From an uncultured Desulfuromonadales bacterium (GTDB taxonomy: Bacteria; Desulfobacterota; Desulfuromonadia; Desulfuromonadales; Geopsychrobacteraceae): a DNA stretch of 23,181 bases. Within the stretch, counting starts at the first letter, position 1. Every line of letters begins with the position of its first letter. The DNA is taken from contig CAMYNC010000033.1 in assembly GCA_947259685.1 (NCBI GenBank), positions 1 to 23,181 on the forward strand. The letters are read 5' to 3'. Made by a program: the position numbers and the translations under genes. Shown in pieces: positions 1-6,315 of the stretch. The notes beneath the pieces are model-generated. The model was given only the letters and a program-made list of their open reading frames with translations. It was not told the DNA's origin and searched no databases.

Positions 1-523
1 GAACCTGATGCAGGTAATTGATTGAGACCGCAATCAACTGCGGCCGGGCGCTTATTACCTGCGGCAGCAACTGCTCGACAAAATAGCGTTGAAACAGCGT
101 CTGCGCACTTCCTTCGGCAAAGCGTTGCAGATCGGCTGGATCGAAACAGGAATAGCCGCGATGCTGATAGTCGCCCAGGGTCAAGCGTTCCTCACCCGAC
201 TGCTGCGTCCAGAGCGCCAGCAGCTGATTGAGGTAACTGACCGCGGTCGTGTAACGGGCCAGGGATTGACTCGCTGCACCTGAACGCAGCAGACTAAGGG
301 AGTTCGGTCGATGGCGCAGGGCGCGACGCAGAGCAGTTGCAGGCTCTGGCCCGGCCAGTTGCTGCAGCCGCTCGCCGGCGAGCAGGTATAGATAAGCGTC
401 CAGGTTGGCATCAATGGTCTGAACCGAGTATTCTCCAGCCAATGCGGCCTGCAACACGGCTAGTGCCAGAGGCGGTTCAGAGGCTTTCAGAGCTGGGGGC
501 TGAAGCAGCAGAATATCGGTCAT
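1..523 (-). CDS. B12-binding-type radical SAM protein, N-terminal part (cut by window edge)
   Basis: This reading frame starts at the ATG at 523 and stays open to the window edge, giving about 174 residues without a stop. An in-frame TGA lies just upstream, so no earlier start is possible in this frame. The N-terminus reads MTDILLLQPPALKASEPPLA, which resembles the start of cobalamin-binding radical SAM proteins (a short beta strand, then PP and a PPLxLAxLxAAL-like helix). 'IDANLDAY' follows, and a later 'LIAVSINYLHQV' matches the usual beta strand that ends in S-x-x-Y. The CxxxCxxC cluster would lie beyond the window, so catalytic function cannot be confirmed. It is transcribed away from the kor operon. 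No strong ribosome-binding site is visible. The family call is moderately sure; the substrate is unknown. Confidence 0.6.
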   Translation of the reverse strand, partial: MTDILLLQPPALKASEPPLALAVLQAALAGEYSVQTIDANLDAYLYLLAGERLQQLAGPEPATALRRALRHRPNSLSLLRSGAASQSLARYTTAVSYLNQLLALWTQQSGEERLTLGDYQHRGYSCFDPADLQRFAEGSAQTLFQRYFVEQLLPQVISARPQLIAVSINYLHQV

Positions 524-584
524 CGGTTCAGTTCGAAAGAGTCAAGGAGACTGGGCCAGTCTAGCGCCCATTCAACAGGAATGG

Positions 585-618
585 CAGGAATTTCTGCTAA
601 CTCCTGCAGCAATTCCTG
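585..618. repeat. Inverted repeat upstream of the radical SAM gene
   Basis: CAGGAATT (585-592) pairs with AATTCCTG (611-618), and inside it CTGC (594-597) pairs with GCAG (606-609). One mismatch separates the two stem parts and the loop has 8 bases. The copy of CAGGAAT at 576-582 also makes a direct repeat with the left arm. It lies 60-95 bases before the radical SAM start codon, so it could be an operator or a 5'-leader hairpin. There is no T-run to make it a terminator. Confidence 0.5.
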
Positions 619-814
619 GTGAATTATGCAACAAAGTTTTATCCAGAATAAATATATTTTCTCCACTCTAAATCAGGAAAAGCTTTAAACATGGTTATAA
701 ACAAATTTTATCAACTTTTCACAAAAATTTACCCTGAGCAAACAAAACCCCTTGCCACAAGGCAGACAGATAAATAAAATACTGTTCTACAAAAATCCAC
801 AACAGCGAACCACA

Positions 815-843
815 TTGACGCCGCTCAGCAGATCGCGTAACAC
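815..843 (+). promoter_or_regulatory. Candidate sigma-70 promoter of the kor operon
   Basis: TTGACG (815-820) matches 5 of 6 positions of the -35 consensus. A 17-base spacer leads to TAACAC (838-843), a weak -10. TACACT at 851-856 is a better -10 but badly spaced. The position, about 50 bases before korD, is sensible. Confidence 0.3.
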
Positions 844-894
844 CTAAGAATACACTGGTGGCATACCTTGCTCCCTGCCAGAGAAAGAGAATCA

Positions 895-1137
895 ATGAAC
901 CGGATCGAGATCGACGAAACATTCTGTAAAGGCTGTGCGCTCTGCACCCAGGTCTGCCCTCACGGGCTGCTGGAGATGAGCGAGCAACTCAACGCCCAGG
1001 GTTTCATGCCGGCGGTTATCCCGCCGACCAAGTTGGCCAACTGCACTGCTTGCGCCCTCTGTGCGCGGATCTGTCCTGACGCCGCGATCAGCGTGTTTCG
1101 CGAGATGCAACCGGCTGCAGCGATCAGTAATGGCTGA
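895..1137 (+). CDS. korD: 2-oxoacid:ferredoxin oxidoreductase, ferredoxin-like delta subunit
   Basis: This 80-residue protein is a two-cluster (2x[4Fe-4S]) ferredoxin. It has two CxxCxxCxxxCP motifs, with cysteines at 11/14/17/21 and 50/53/56/60. It should pass electrons from the thiamine-diphosphate site of the KorAB core to the soluble ferredoxin pool in the cytoplasm. I chose the ATG at 895, preceded by the purine-rich GAGAAAGAGA, because MNRIEIDE is a typical ferredoxin start; a TTG at 868 in the same frame would add nine unlikely residues. It is the first gene of a korDABC operon and its stop overlaps the korA start. The delta-first order is common for KorDABC/Vor-type enzymes. Confidence 0.9.
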   Translation: MNRIEIDETFCKGCALCTQVCPHGLLEMSEQLNAQGFMPAVIPPTKLANCTACALCARICPDAAISVFREMQPAAAISNG

Positions 1138-2206
1138 AACCATGACCAAACGACTGTTTGTCAAAGGCAACGAAGCAGTCGCCCGTGGTGCCCTCGCGGC
1201 CGGCTGTCGCCATTATTTCGGCTATCCGATCACTCCGCAAAGCGATATCCCCGAATATCTGTCTCTGGAACTGCCAAAGCTCGGCGGTGAATTCATCCAG
1301 GCGGAAAGCGAAATCGCCTCAATCAATATGCTGCTCGGCGCCAGCGCCTGCGGCGTGCGGGCGATGACCTCCTCCTCCAGCCCGGGGATCTCCCTGAAGC
1401 AGGAAGGGATCAGCTACATGGCTGGCAGCGAGCTGCCGGGGCTGATCGTCAACATCTGCCGCTCCGGCCCAGGGTTAGGCGGTATCGATGCCTCCCAGGC
1501 CGACTATTTTCAGGCGGTCAAGGGGGGCGGCCATGGCGGCTACCGGATTATCGTGCTGGCTCCGGCGTCGGTGCAGGAGATGTACGACCTGACGATTCTC
1601 GCCTTTGACCTGTCCGACCGCTACCGGATGCCGGCGATGCTGCTCGGCGATTCGGTAATCGGCCAGATCAAAGAAGCGCTCACTCCCCACCCCTACCAGC
1701 CACCGAAGGATCTGCCGGAGAAAACCTGGGCGGTCAGAGGTATCGGCACTTCGGGGCAGCAAAAGATTGTTAAATCGCTGTTCCTCGGTGATGGCGAACT
1801 GGAAGCGCACAATAACAAACTGCACGCCAAGTTTCTGCAGCTGAAAGACCAGGAAGTGCGCTTTGAAGAACAGCTGCTGGAGGATGCCGAGCTGGCGATC
1901 ATCGCCTACGGCTCCACTTCCCGGATCGCCAAAACCGCCATCAGCATGGCCCGTGAAGCGGGACTTAAAGTTGGCCTGCTGCGGCCGATCAGCCTCTCCC
2001 CTTTTCCCGAGCAGGCGATTCACCAGCTCGCGCAGCGCTGTAAAAAGCTGCTCTGCGTTGAGCTGAGCAACGGCCAGATGGTTGAAGATGTACGACTGGC
2101 GGTCAATGGCACTGCCCGGGTCGATTTCTACGGCCGCCCGCCGGGCGCCGGGTCCTTACCGACCCCGGAAGAACTCTTCCAACAGATCCGTAACCATTAC
2201 GAGTGA
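1130..2206 (+). CDS. korA: 2-oxoacid:ferredoxin oxidoreductase, alpha subunit
   Basis: This is a 358-residue alpha subunit of the pyruvate/2-oxoglutarate:ferredoxin oxidoreductase superfamily. It oxidatively decarboxylates a 2-oxoacid with CoA to acyl-CoA, reducing ferredoxin. Recognisable stretches are GNEAVARGALAAGC, the substrate-contacting YPITPQSDIPEYLS, EFIQAESEIASINMLLGA and MTSSSSPGISL, all typical of KorA/VorB. The C-terminal transketolase-like domain contains the LLRPISLSPFP region. The ATG at 1130 overlaps korD by 8 bases; an ATG at 1142 (MTKRLF) is an equally good start, and neither has a clear ribosome-binding site, so translation is probably coupled. Substrate is inferred to be 2-oxoglutarate, but branched-chain 2-oxoacids (Vor) cannot be excluded because these subunits are very similar. 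Confidence 0.9.
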   Translation: MAETMTKRLFVKGNEAVARGALAAGCRHYFGYPITPQSDIPEYLSLELPKLGGEFIQAESEIASINMLLGASACGVRAMTSSSSPGISLKQEGISYMAGSELPGLIVNICRSGPGLGGIDASQADYFQAVKGGGHGGYRIIVLAPASVQEMYDLTILAFDLSDRYRMPAMLLGDSVIGQIKEALTPHPYQPPKDLPEKTWAVRGIGTSGQQKIVKSLFLGDGELEAHNNKLHAKFLQLKDQEVRFEEQLLEDAELAIIAYGSTSRIAKTAISMAREAGLKVGLLRPISLSPFPEQAIHQLAQRCKKLLCVELSNGQMVEDVRLAVNGTARVDFYGRPPGAGSLPTPEELFQQIRNHYE

Positions 2207-2207
2207 G

Positions 2208-2975
2208 ATGATGACGACCTACAAGCAGGTATTTGCCCGTCCGGAATCGTTGAAGGATGTGGCCACCCATTTCTGCCCCGGCTGCCACCATGGCACCTTT
2301 CACCGCCTCTGCGCCGAGGCCATGGACCAGTTGCAGCTACAAAAGGACACCATCGGCGTCGCCTCGGTCGGCTGCAGCGTCTTTCTCTACGGCTATTTCG
2401 ACATTGATGTGGTCGAAGCGCCGCACGGTCGGGCGCCAGCTGTGGCCACCGGCGTCAAGCGCGCCCGGCGCGACAAAATTGTGTTCACCTACCAGGGGGA
2501 CGGCGATCTGGCGGCGATCGGCACCAGTGAAATCATCCACGCCGCCAACCGGGGCGAACCCTTCACGGTGATCTTCGTCAACAACACCACCTACGGCATG
2601 ACCGGCGGTCAGATGGCGCCGACCACCCTGCCCCAGCAGCAAACCTCGACCTCACCCCTGGGTCGCGACCTGCAGCGCGACGGCTACCCAATCAGGATGG
2701 CCGAACTGATCGCCGGGCTCGACGGCTCAGCCTATGTCGCCCGGGTCGCGGTCGATACACCGAAGAACCTGCTGCAGGCCGGCAAAGTGATCCGCAAAGC
2801 CTTCGAATACCAGGTGAAGCATCAGGGCTTTGCCTTTGTCGAAGCCCTGGCCGCCTGTCCAACCAACTGGGGGATGCAGCCGCTGGAGGCCAACGCCCGG
2901 GTCGGCAGCGAGATGATCCCCTACTTCCCTTTGGGCACCTTCAAGGATCGCCTGGCCGAGCAAGGAGCCAACTGA
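2208..2975 (+). CDS. korB: 2-oxoacid:ferredoxin oxidoreductase, beta subunit (thiamine diphosphate)
   Basis: This 255-residue beta subunit carries the thiamine diphosphate site. The TPP motif is visible as GDGDLAAIG...VNNTTYGMTGGQ. The N-terminal CPGCHHG and the SVGCSVF stretch are typical of KorB, as is the APTTLPQQQTSTSPLGRD segment. With KorA it forms the catalytic core that decarboxylates the 2-oxoacid. There are two adjacent ATGs at 2208 and 2211; the first is used here. The korA stop is one base away and the korB stop shares its last base with the korC start, so the four genes should be co-translated. The protein looks full length and intact. Confidence 0.92.
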   Translation: MMTTYKQVFARPESLKDVATHFCPGCHHGTFHRLCAEAMDQLQLQKDTIGVASVGCSVFLYGYFDIDVVEAPHGRAPAVATGVKRARRDKIVFTYQGDGDLAAIGTSEIIHAANRGEPFTVIFVNNTTYGMTGGQMAPTTLPQQQTSTSPLGRDLQRDGYPIRMAELIAGLDGSAYVARVAVDTPKNLLQAGKVIRKAFEYQVKHQGFAFVEALAACPTNWGMQPLEANARVGSEMIPYFPLGTFKDRLAEQGAN

Positions 2976-3474
2976 TGACTTTTGATCTATTCATGTCCGG
3001 GTTCGGCGGGCAAGGCGTGTTACTGGCGGGCAACCTGCTGGCTTTTGCGGCCATTGAGACAGGCAAAGAAGCCTGCTTCTTTCCAACTTACGGGGTGGAA
3101 AAACGCGGCGGTGCAGCCAACTGTTCGGTGATCATTGCGGATGAGGAGGTCGGCTCGCCGGTGGTAGGTCAGCCGAGCGCGCTTGCCTGTTCAACAGCTC
3201 GCTGGTCAAGGAACCGCCGCAGCTGCGGGAGGATGTCGACACCCTGGCAATCCCCGCCACCGACCTGGCGCTTGAGATCGGCGATGTGCGGCTGGTCAAC
3301 ATGATCATGCTTGGCGCTTACGCGGCCAAAAGCGGTGCGATCGAACTGCAAGCGCTCGAGCAAGCCCTGGCCGGAACCCTGCCGGAGCGTAATCATCGCT
3401 TTATCCCAATGAACTGCCGTGCCCTGCATGCCGGCGCGGAGCTGGTGACGGCGAACTGTAAACTGGCCGGCTAA
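2975..3474 (+). pseudogene. korC: 2-oxoacid:ferredoxin oxidoreductase, gamma subunit, frameshifted
   Basis: The start overlaps the korB stop (TGATG). The first frame gives MTFDLFMSGFGGQGVLLAGN and later YGVEKRGGAANCSVI, classic KorC sequence, up to about residue 70. It then turns into nonsense (TARWSRNRRSCGRM) and stops at 3304. Moving to the -1 frame at about 3186 restores a KorC-like sequence: LFNSSLVKEPPQLREDVDTL, later LVNMIMLGAYAAKSGAIE, ending at 3474. One missing base, probably a C from an ancestral CCC at 3186-3187, would explain this and give a 166-residue protein. It is either an assembly or sequencing error, a recent real mutation, or less likely recoding; there is no slippery heptamer. 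All other subunits are intact, which favours an error or a recent change. Confidence 0.85.
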
Positions 3475-3695
3475 AGGGAATAACGGTCGACCCAGCCGAT
3501 TCTTTTCTGCTCCAGTTCCCAGGCCGGCCGTAAGGCCACTTTCATCAATTTGGCGTGTTTCAAGCTGAGGGTTTTCTTCCCCACCTGCTGAAAATCGACG
3601 TTGACCTTACCATTCTTGCTTTTCCCCTGAATAAAGCCCGGTCCCCATTCCGGCTTGCCGAGGATTCGGACTCGTTCACCGCGGACATAATTCAT
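3471..3695 (-). CDS. DUF3553 family small protein
   Basis: This 74-residue protein begins MNYVRGERVRILGKPEWGPG and contains K-x-VDF and GKKTLSL. It matches what I know of DUF3553: a short beta-rich, KOW/SH3-like domain with the P-x-WG-x-G signature. Function is unknown. The ATG at 3695 is preceded on the minus strand by GGGAGGT, a strong ribosome-binding site; a longer frame starting at 3734 has none. It is convergent with korC and their stop codons interlock in the four bases CTAA at 3471-3474. A near-consensus promoter lies at 3744-3771. The C-terminal 25 residues (ALRPAWELEQKRIGWVDRYS) extend past the domain and are unexplained. Confidence 0.8.
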   Translation of the reverse strand: MNYVRGERVRILGKPEWGPGFIQGKSKNGKVNVDFQQVGKKTLSLKHAKLMKVALRPAWELEQKRIGWVDRYSL

Positions 3696-3743
3696 CGCTA
3701 CCTCCCGATCCTTGCACCCACGAGCACAACACACAAGTCTTAA

Positions 3744-3771
3744 CTGATAGCGTCTCAGGTAGAAATGTCAA
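3744..3771 (-). promoter_or_regulatory. Sigma-70 promoter for the DUF3553 gene
   Basis: On the minus strand, TTGACA (plus 3766-3771) is a perfect -35. A 16-base spacer leads to TATCAG (plus 3744-3749), 4 of 6 for a -10. Transcription would begin about 40 bases upstream of the DUF3553 start codon. Confidence 0.5.
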
Positions 3772-3888
3772 TCCACCCCAGGATTTTTTTATTATTTATC
3801 AAGGACTTGAAAAGAACCAGCAGCGTTGGCGCGGTGGAGAACGGGAAATGGTGTCACTGGCAGAGAAGACCAAGGCACCGCTGGAGGG

Positions 3889-4269
3889 CTAACCACTCGG
3901 CAGATTATTCTGGCATCTCACCACCGGAAAACCTTCCTGCAACCAACCCAATATGCCATCCTGAACGTTGTAGAGAGAAGCCTGCAGCCCCTGATCCAGC
4001 AGATAGTCGCAGATGATCGCTGACCGGTAGCCACTGCGACAGATCAGTGCCAAGGGTTTATCAGTTACCTTCTGCTCTTGCAGCTGTTGCCACCAGAGGG
4101 GTGGATTGCTCTTCCCGGCCTGGTCAAAAAAGGTCAATAGCAGGCTGTCGGCGACAACCCCGGTCGATTGCCACTCATCCGGCCGCCGCACATCGATCAG
4201 CACGACCCCTTGCTGCAAAAGTTCAGGGAGTTCATTGCTGGCAACCTGTTGAAATTTTCTTGTTGGCAT
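3889..4269 (-). CDS. Rhodanese-like single-domain sulfurtransferase
   Basis: This is a 126-residue single rhodanese domain, probably cytoplasmic. LIDVRRPDEW near residues 24-33 is the first conserved motif, and the active-site loop is CRSGYRSA with Cys77 as the likely persulfide carrier, closed by NVQDGILGW. The CRSGxRS loop is that of active single-domain rhodaneses. The start at 4269 (MPTRKF) is preceded by GGAGGAACT on the minus strand. It is divergent from the universal stress protein gene. The physiological sulfur donor is unknown. Its presence fits a sulfur-handling anaerobe, but no sulfur-oxidation genes adjoin it. Confidence 0.9.
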   Translation of the reverse strand: MPTRKFQQVASNELPELLQQGVVLIDVRRPDEWQSTGVVADSLLLTFFDQAGKSNPPLWWQQLQEQKVTDKPLALICRSGYRSAIICDYLLDQGLQASLYNVQDGILGWLQEGFPVVRCQNNLPSG

Positions 4270-4300
4270 AGTTCCTCCGCGGTAACGATAAACCTTTTCC

Positions 4301-4329
4301 ATGATCGCCGTCACTTGTCAGACTGTCAA
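4301..4329 (-). promoter_or_regulatory. Sigma-70 promoter for the rhodanese gene
   Basis: On the minus strand, TTGACA (plus 4324-4329) is a perfect -35. A 17-base spacer leads to GATCAT (plus 4301-4306), 4 of 6 for a -10. It would start transcription about 25 bases before the rhodanese ATG. The divergent stress-protein gene has a TACAAT -10-like box at 4351-4356 without a recognisable -35, so its expression may need an activator. Confidence 0.45.
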
Positions 4330-4401
4330 TGCGAACTGGCAGAAATCGGCTACAATTAGATGTATGAAGAGGGGAATCATCTAACCAAAAGGGGTGTAAA
4401 A

Positions 4402-4893
4402 ATGCTGCCAACCTATCAGAACATTCTTGTTGCCACCGATTTTACCGAAAACTCGGAAAATGCCTTTAAGCATGCCGTCATGCTGGCTCGTCTGAATGAC
4501 GCCAAAATCCATCTTATGCATGTGGTGCCACAGGTCGACTCCTCGATGCGCAGCTACCTCGGCTCGGTCATGGGACAGGACAAGCTGGAAGAGTTTGAGA
4601 AGCGGAATGCCCAGGAAGCCCATGCCGAAATCAAGCAGGACCTCGATCGCTTCATAAAAACTGAACTGGCCGGCAGCCCGGAAGACCTGCAGCGGTTTGC
4701 CGGCGCCATTGTTGCCGTCGGCAACCCGGTGCTGAAAATTCTTGAAACCGCCGATAAGGTCAATGCCGATGTCATTGTTCTGGGCACCCACAGCAAAGGG
4801 GCGCTGGAGCATGCCTTCCTGGGGAGCGTGGCGGAAAAGGTCTTGCAAAAATCCCAACGGCCGACATTTGTTATCCCGCTGCCAAAACGTTAG
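4402..4893 (+). CDS. Universal stress protein (UspA family)
   Basis: This 163-residue protein has the typical UspA layout: an N-terminal beta strand with an acidic residue (NILVATDFTENSENAFKHAV), a central variable helix region, and the C-terminal nucleotide loop VLGTHSKGALEHAFLGSVAE. ATP-binding members carry G-2x-G-9x-G-S/T; here the second glycine is serine (GTHS), so ATP binding is plausible but not assured. The chosen ATG at 4402 follows AAAAGGGGTG; an upstream in-frame ATG at 4360 lacks this. It stands alone, divergent from the rhodanese and convergent with the TauE-type permease, with a shared hairpin between them. The stress that induces it cannot be told from sequence. Confidence 0.9.
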   Translation: MLPTYQNILVATDFTENSENAFKHAVMLARLNDAKIHLMHVVPQVDSSMRSYLGSVMGQDKLEEFEKRNAQEAHAEIKQDLDRFIKTELAGSPEDLQRFAGAIVAVGNPVLKILETADKVNADVIVLGTHSKGALEHAFLGSVAEKVLQKSQRPTFVIPLPKR

Positions 4894-4918
4894 AGATATT
4901 TTTCGTTGGATCAAATAC

Positions 4919-4947
4919 GGCAGGCCACCGGCAACCGGTCGCCTGCC
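4919..4947. terminator. Hairpin between convergent usp and TauE-type genes
   Basis: GGCAGGC (4919-4925) pairs with GCCTGCC (4941-4947), and inside it ACCGG (4927-4931) pairs with CCGGT (4935-4939) around a CAA loop. One C/C mismatch interrupts the stem. The T-runs on either side are short, so it is a weak bidirectional terminator at best. Confidence 0.5.
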
Positions 4948-4978
4948 TGAGGCTACAACTTTTCCCCTCGCAGAAGAA

Positions 4979-5692
4979 TCAGAACACGGCAGTCAAAATC
5001 ATCCGCAAAGCAAACAGGGTAATCAGCCCCTGCAAAATCTTTTTCAACAGCGTCTCTGACACTCTATTGCGAGCCTTGGTCCCGAACCAGGAACCCGCCG
5101 TCACCGCAAAAATCATTCCCAGCATCAGCGGCAGATGTGCGACAAAGGTGAAACCGAGCAGGCCGAAGGTGATCACCTTGAGCAGGTGGACAATGGTCAT
5201 CAGCAGGGCATGGGTGGCAACCACCTGCCCGGCAGTTAAGCCGTGACGCAGCAGAATTGGCAGATTCAACGGCCCGGTTGCGCCCACAAACAAGGTGAGA
5301 AACCCCTGGGCAAAGCCGAGCGAGAGAAATTTTCCCGGCAGCCGCAGTCGCTCTTTTAAATTTGGCAGCCAGGTCATCAGCAGGATAAAGCAACCAAGTG
5401 GAATCGGCAGGTACTCAGGCGGCACCGCCAACACCGCCTGTGAGCCGAACGACACGCCGATCAGCACCCCGCAGAAAAAAGCCGGCAGCAACCGTAGGAC
5501 CAGCTCACGACTGCCGAACAAGCTTCGGCTAGCATTACTGCAAAGCTGCACCACACCATGCACCGGGACTACGGCCGCCGCAGGCAAGACCACTGGCATC
5601 ACTGCAAGCAGCAACATTCCCCCACCCAGACCGACCACTGCGGTCAAGGTTGACGATAAAAACGCCATAATGATCAGAAAAAGCGACCCCAC
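4979..5692 (-). CDS. Sulfite exporter TauE/SafE family permease
   Basis: This is a very hydrophobic protein of about 237 residues with some seven to eight membrane segments, consistent with TauE/SafE (DUF81) permeases that move sulfite, sulfonates or other small organic anions across the inner membrane. The first half-repeat begins with SSTLTAVVGLGGGMLLL, the usual G-x-GGG hallmark near the N-terminus, and the second repeat begins near GFAQGFLTLFVGATGPL. The start is uncertain: GTG at 5692 follows GGAGG by four bases; TTG at 5710 lies upstream of the ribosome-binding site, and ATG at 5668 is far from it. The substrate cannot be predicted. No sulfur operon adjoins it except the rhodanese 1.4 kb away. 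Confidence 0.85.
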   Translation of the reverse strand: MGSLFLIIMAFLSSTLTAVVGLGGGMLLLAVMPVVLPAAAVVPVHGVVQLCSNASRSLFGSRELVLRLLPAFFCGVLIGVSFGSQAVLAVPPEYLPIPLGCFILLMTWLPNLKERLRLPGKFLSLGFAQGFLTLFVGATGPLNLPILLRHGLTAGQVVATHALLMTIVHLLKVITFGLLGFTFVAHLPLMLGMIFAVTAGSWFGTKARNRVSETLLKKILQGLITLFALRMILTAVF

Positions 5693-5736
5693 CTCACCTC
5701 CATGAGACAATCAGCCCTCCAGGATCAAACTAAACC

Positions 5737-5769
5737 TATCCCCTGATTATGTCGATAAATAGCTATAAC
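5737..5769 (+). promoter_or_regulatory. Promoter-like element upstream of the 48-aa membrane protein gene
   Basis: TATCCCCTGA (5737-5746), then ten bases, AAATAG (5757-5762) and TATAAC (5764-5769). TATAAC matches 5 of 6 of a -10 box, but no normal -35 is present. Nearly the same arrangement occurs at 6017-6048 before the next small ORF, which suggests a shared regulatory element. Confidence 0.35.
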
Positions 5770-5786
5770 TTGAAAGGAGATCAGAA

Positions 5787-5933
5787 ATGAATGTTCTTAT
5801 CGATATCGCAAAACTGCTAGCGGCTCTGATCATCGTTTCTCTCCTGGTTTACGGCTCGCTTGTGGCCGGAAAACTGGAAAATCCGCAGAGTAAATATTCC
5901 CACCCGATCACTCGCCCCGGCATCACCTGGTAA
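5787..5933 (+). CDS. Small single-pass membrane protein with HPIT tail (paralogue A)
   Basis: This 48-residue protein starts at an ATG preceded by AAAGGAGA. It has a short N-terminus (MNVLIDIAK), one predicted membrane helix at about residues 8-27 and a polar tail containing KYSHPITRP and ending in Trp. I do not recognise the family. It is clearly related to the 46-residue protein at 11070-11210: both have KLLA at the helix start, LE after the helix, then KY-x-HPIT-x-P and a terminal W. The two genes also share bases just after the stop (TGGTAAA, GTCG). Two copies under purifying-looking similarity support a real gene. It might be a small subunit of a membrane complex, but nothing in the context names a partner. 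Confidence 0.75.
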   Translation: MNVLIDIAKLLAALIIVSLLVYGSLVAGKLENPQSKYSHPITRPGITW

Positions 5934-6016
5934 AAGTCGTGTATGAGGGGCCTGAGCAAAGCAATTCATGCCCTTACCGCAAGCTTTCTTCACTTAGTGG
6001 CACGACGAAAAACCCT

Positions 6017-6048
6017 TATCCCCTGACAGTTCCAGTCAAATAGATTAA
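6017..6048 (+). promoter_or_regulatory. Second copy of the promoter-like element, upstream of the 54-aa ORF
   Basis: TATCCCCTGA (6017-6026), eleven bases, AAATAG (6038-6043) and TTAAC. It matches the element at 5737-5769 in order and overall length. It starts 78 bases before the ATG of the small ORF at 6095. Confidence 0.3.
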
Positions 6049-6094
6049 CCTATAGGCTCAGTCGACGCTTTTTGAGTCGGCAAAGGGGAAGAAG

Positions 6095-6259
6095 ATGAAT
6101 GCCAGACCACTTAGTTTTGTGCTCATGACCTTTGGTAGCAATCCTGGCCCAACCTGTGGACAGGAAATCGACGTCAACCGGAGCTATTCCACCGCGATCA
6201 AGGCGCTGATCAGTGCCTTGGACAACCAACCAACCGCTTTGCGCCAGGGAAATCTCTAA
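6095..6259 (+). CDS. Small hypothetical protein (54 aa)
   Basis: The ATG at 6095 follows AAAGGGGAAGAAG, a good ribosome-binding site, and the frame runs 54 residues to a TAA. The sequence starts MNARPLSFVLMTFGSNPGPT, has one cysteine, and continues into a likely helix (STAIKALISALDNQP). There is no signal peptide or membrane segment. I do not recognise it. It lies between the 48-aa membrane protein and the rubredoxin-type reductase, about 55 bases before the latter's ATG, and could be co-transcribed with it. A chance ORF is possible; the ribosome-binding site and the promoter-like element upstream argue for a real gene. Confidence 0.45.
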   Translation: MNARPLSFVLMTFGSNPGPTCGQEIDVNRSYSTAIKALISALDNQPTALRQGNL

Positions 6260-6315
6260 AATCAGCGCTACCTTGTTGCAACTATTTGTTGCCAAACTAT
6301 CAAATGAGGGAAACC

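Larger units (their letters stand above)
524..894. other. AT-rich divergent intergenic region
   Basis: This gap separates the minus-strand radical SAM gene from the plus-strand kor operon, so it should carry both promoters. It contains a hairpin or operator-like inverted repeat at 585-618, an AT-rich stretch at about 620-790 and a candidate kor promoter at 815-843. I see no convincing gene in it; the short minus-strand frame across 719-922 has no recognisable features. Confidence 0.6.

Noticed and set aside
1475..2023. A 182-codon frame antisense to korA
   Set aside because: It is a shadow of a well-supported gene and its composition (many Gln, Arg, His) is typical of antisense frames.
3765..4016. 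Plus-strand frame across the end of the rhodanese gene
   Set aside because: No ribosome-binding site or domain, and most of it is antisense to the rhodanese.
4402..4893. Loss of ATP binding in the universal stress protein (Gly to Ser in the loop)
   Set aside because: The substitution is conservative and similar loops occur in the family, so it is noted in the annotation but not treated as a finding.
4381..4914. A 177-codon open frame antisense to the universal stress protein gene
   Set aside because: It mirrors the real gene, has no ribosome-binding site and no recognisable domain. Long antisense frames are common in GC-rich genes.
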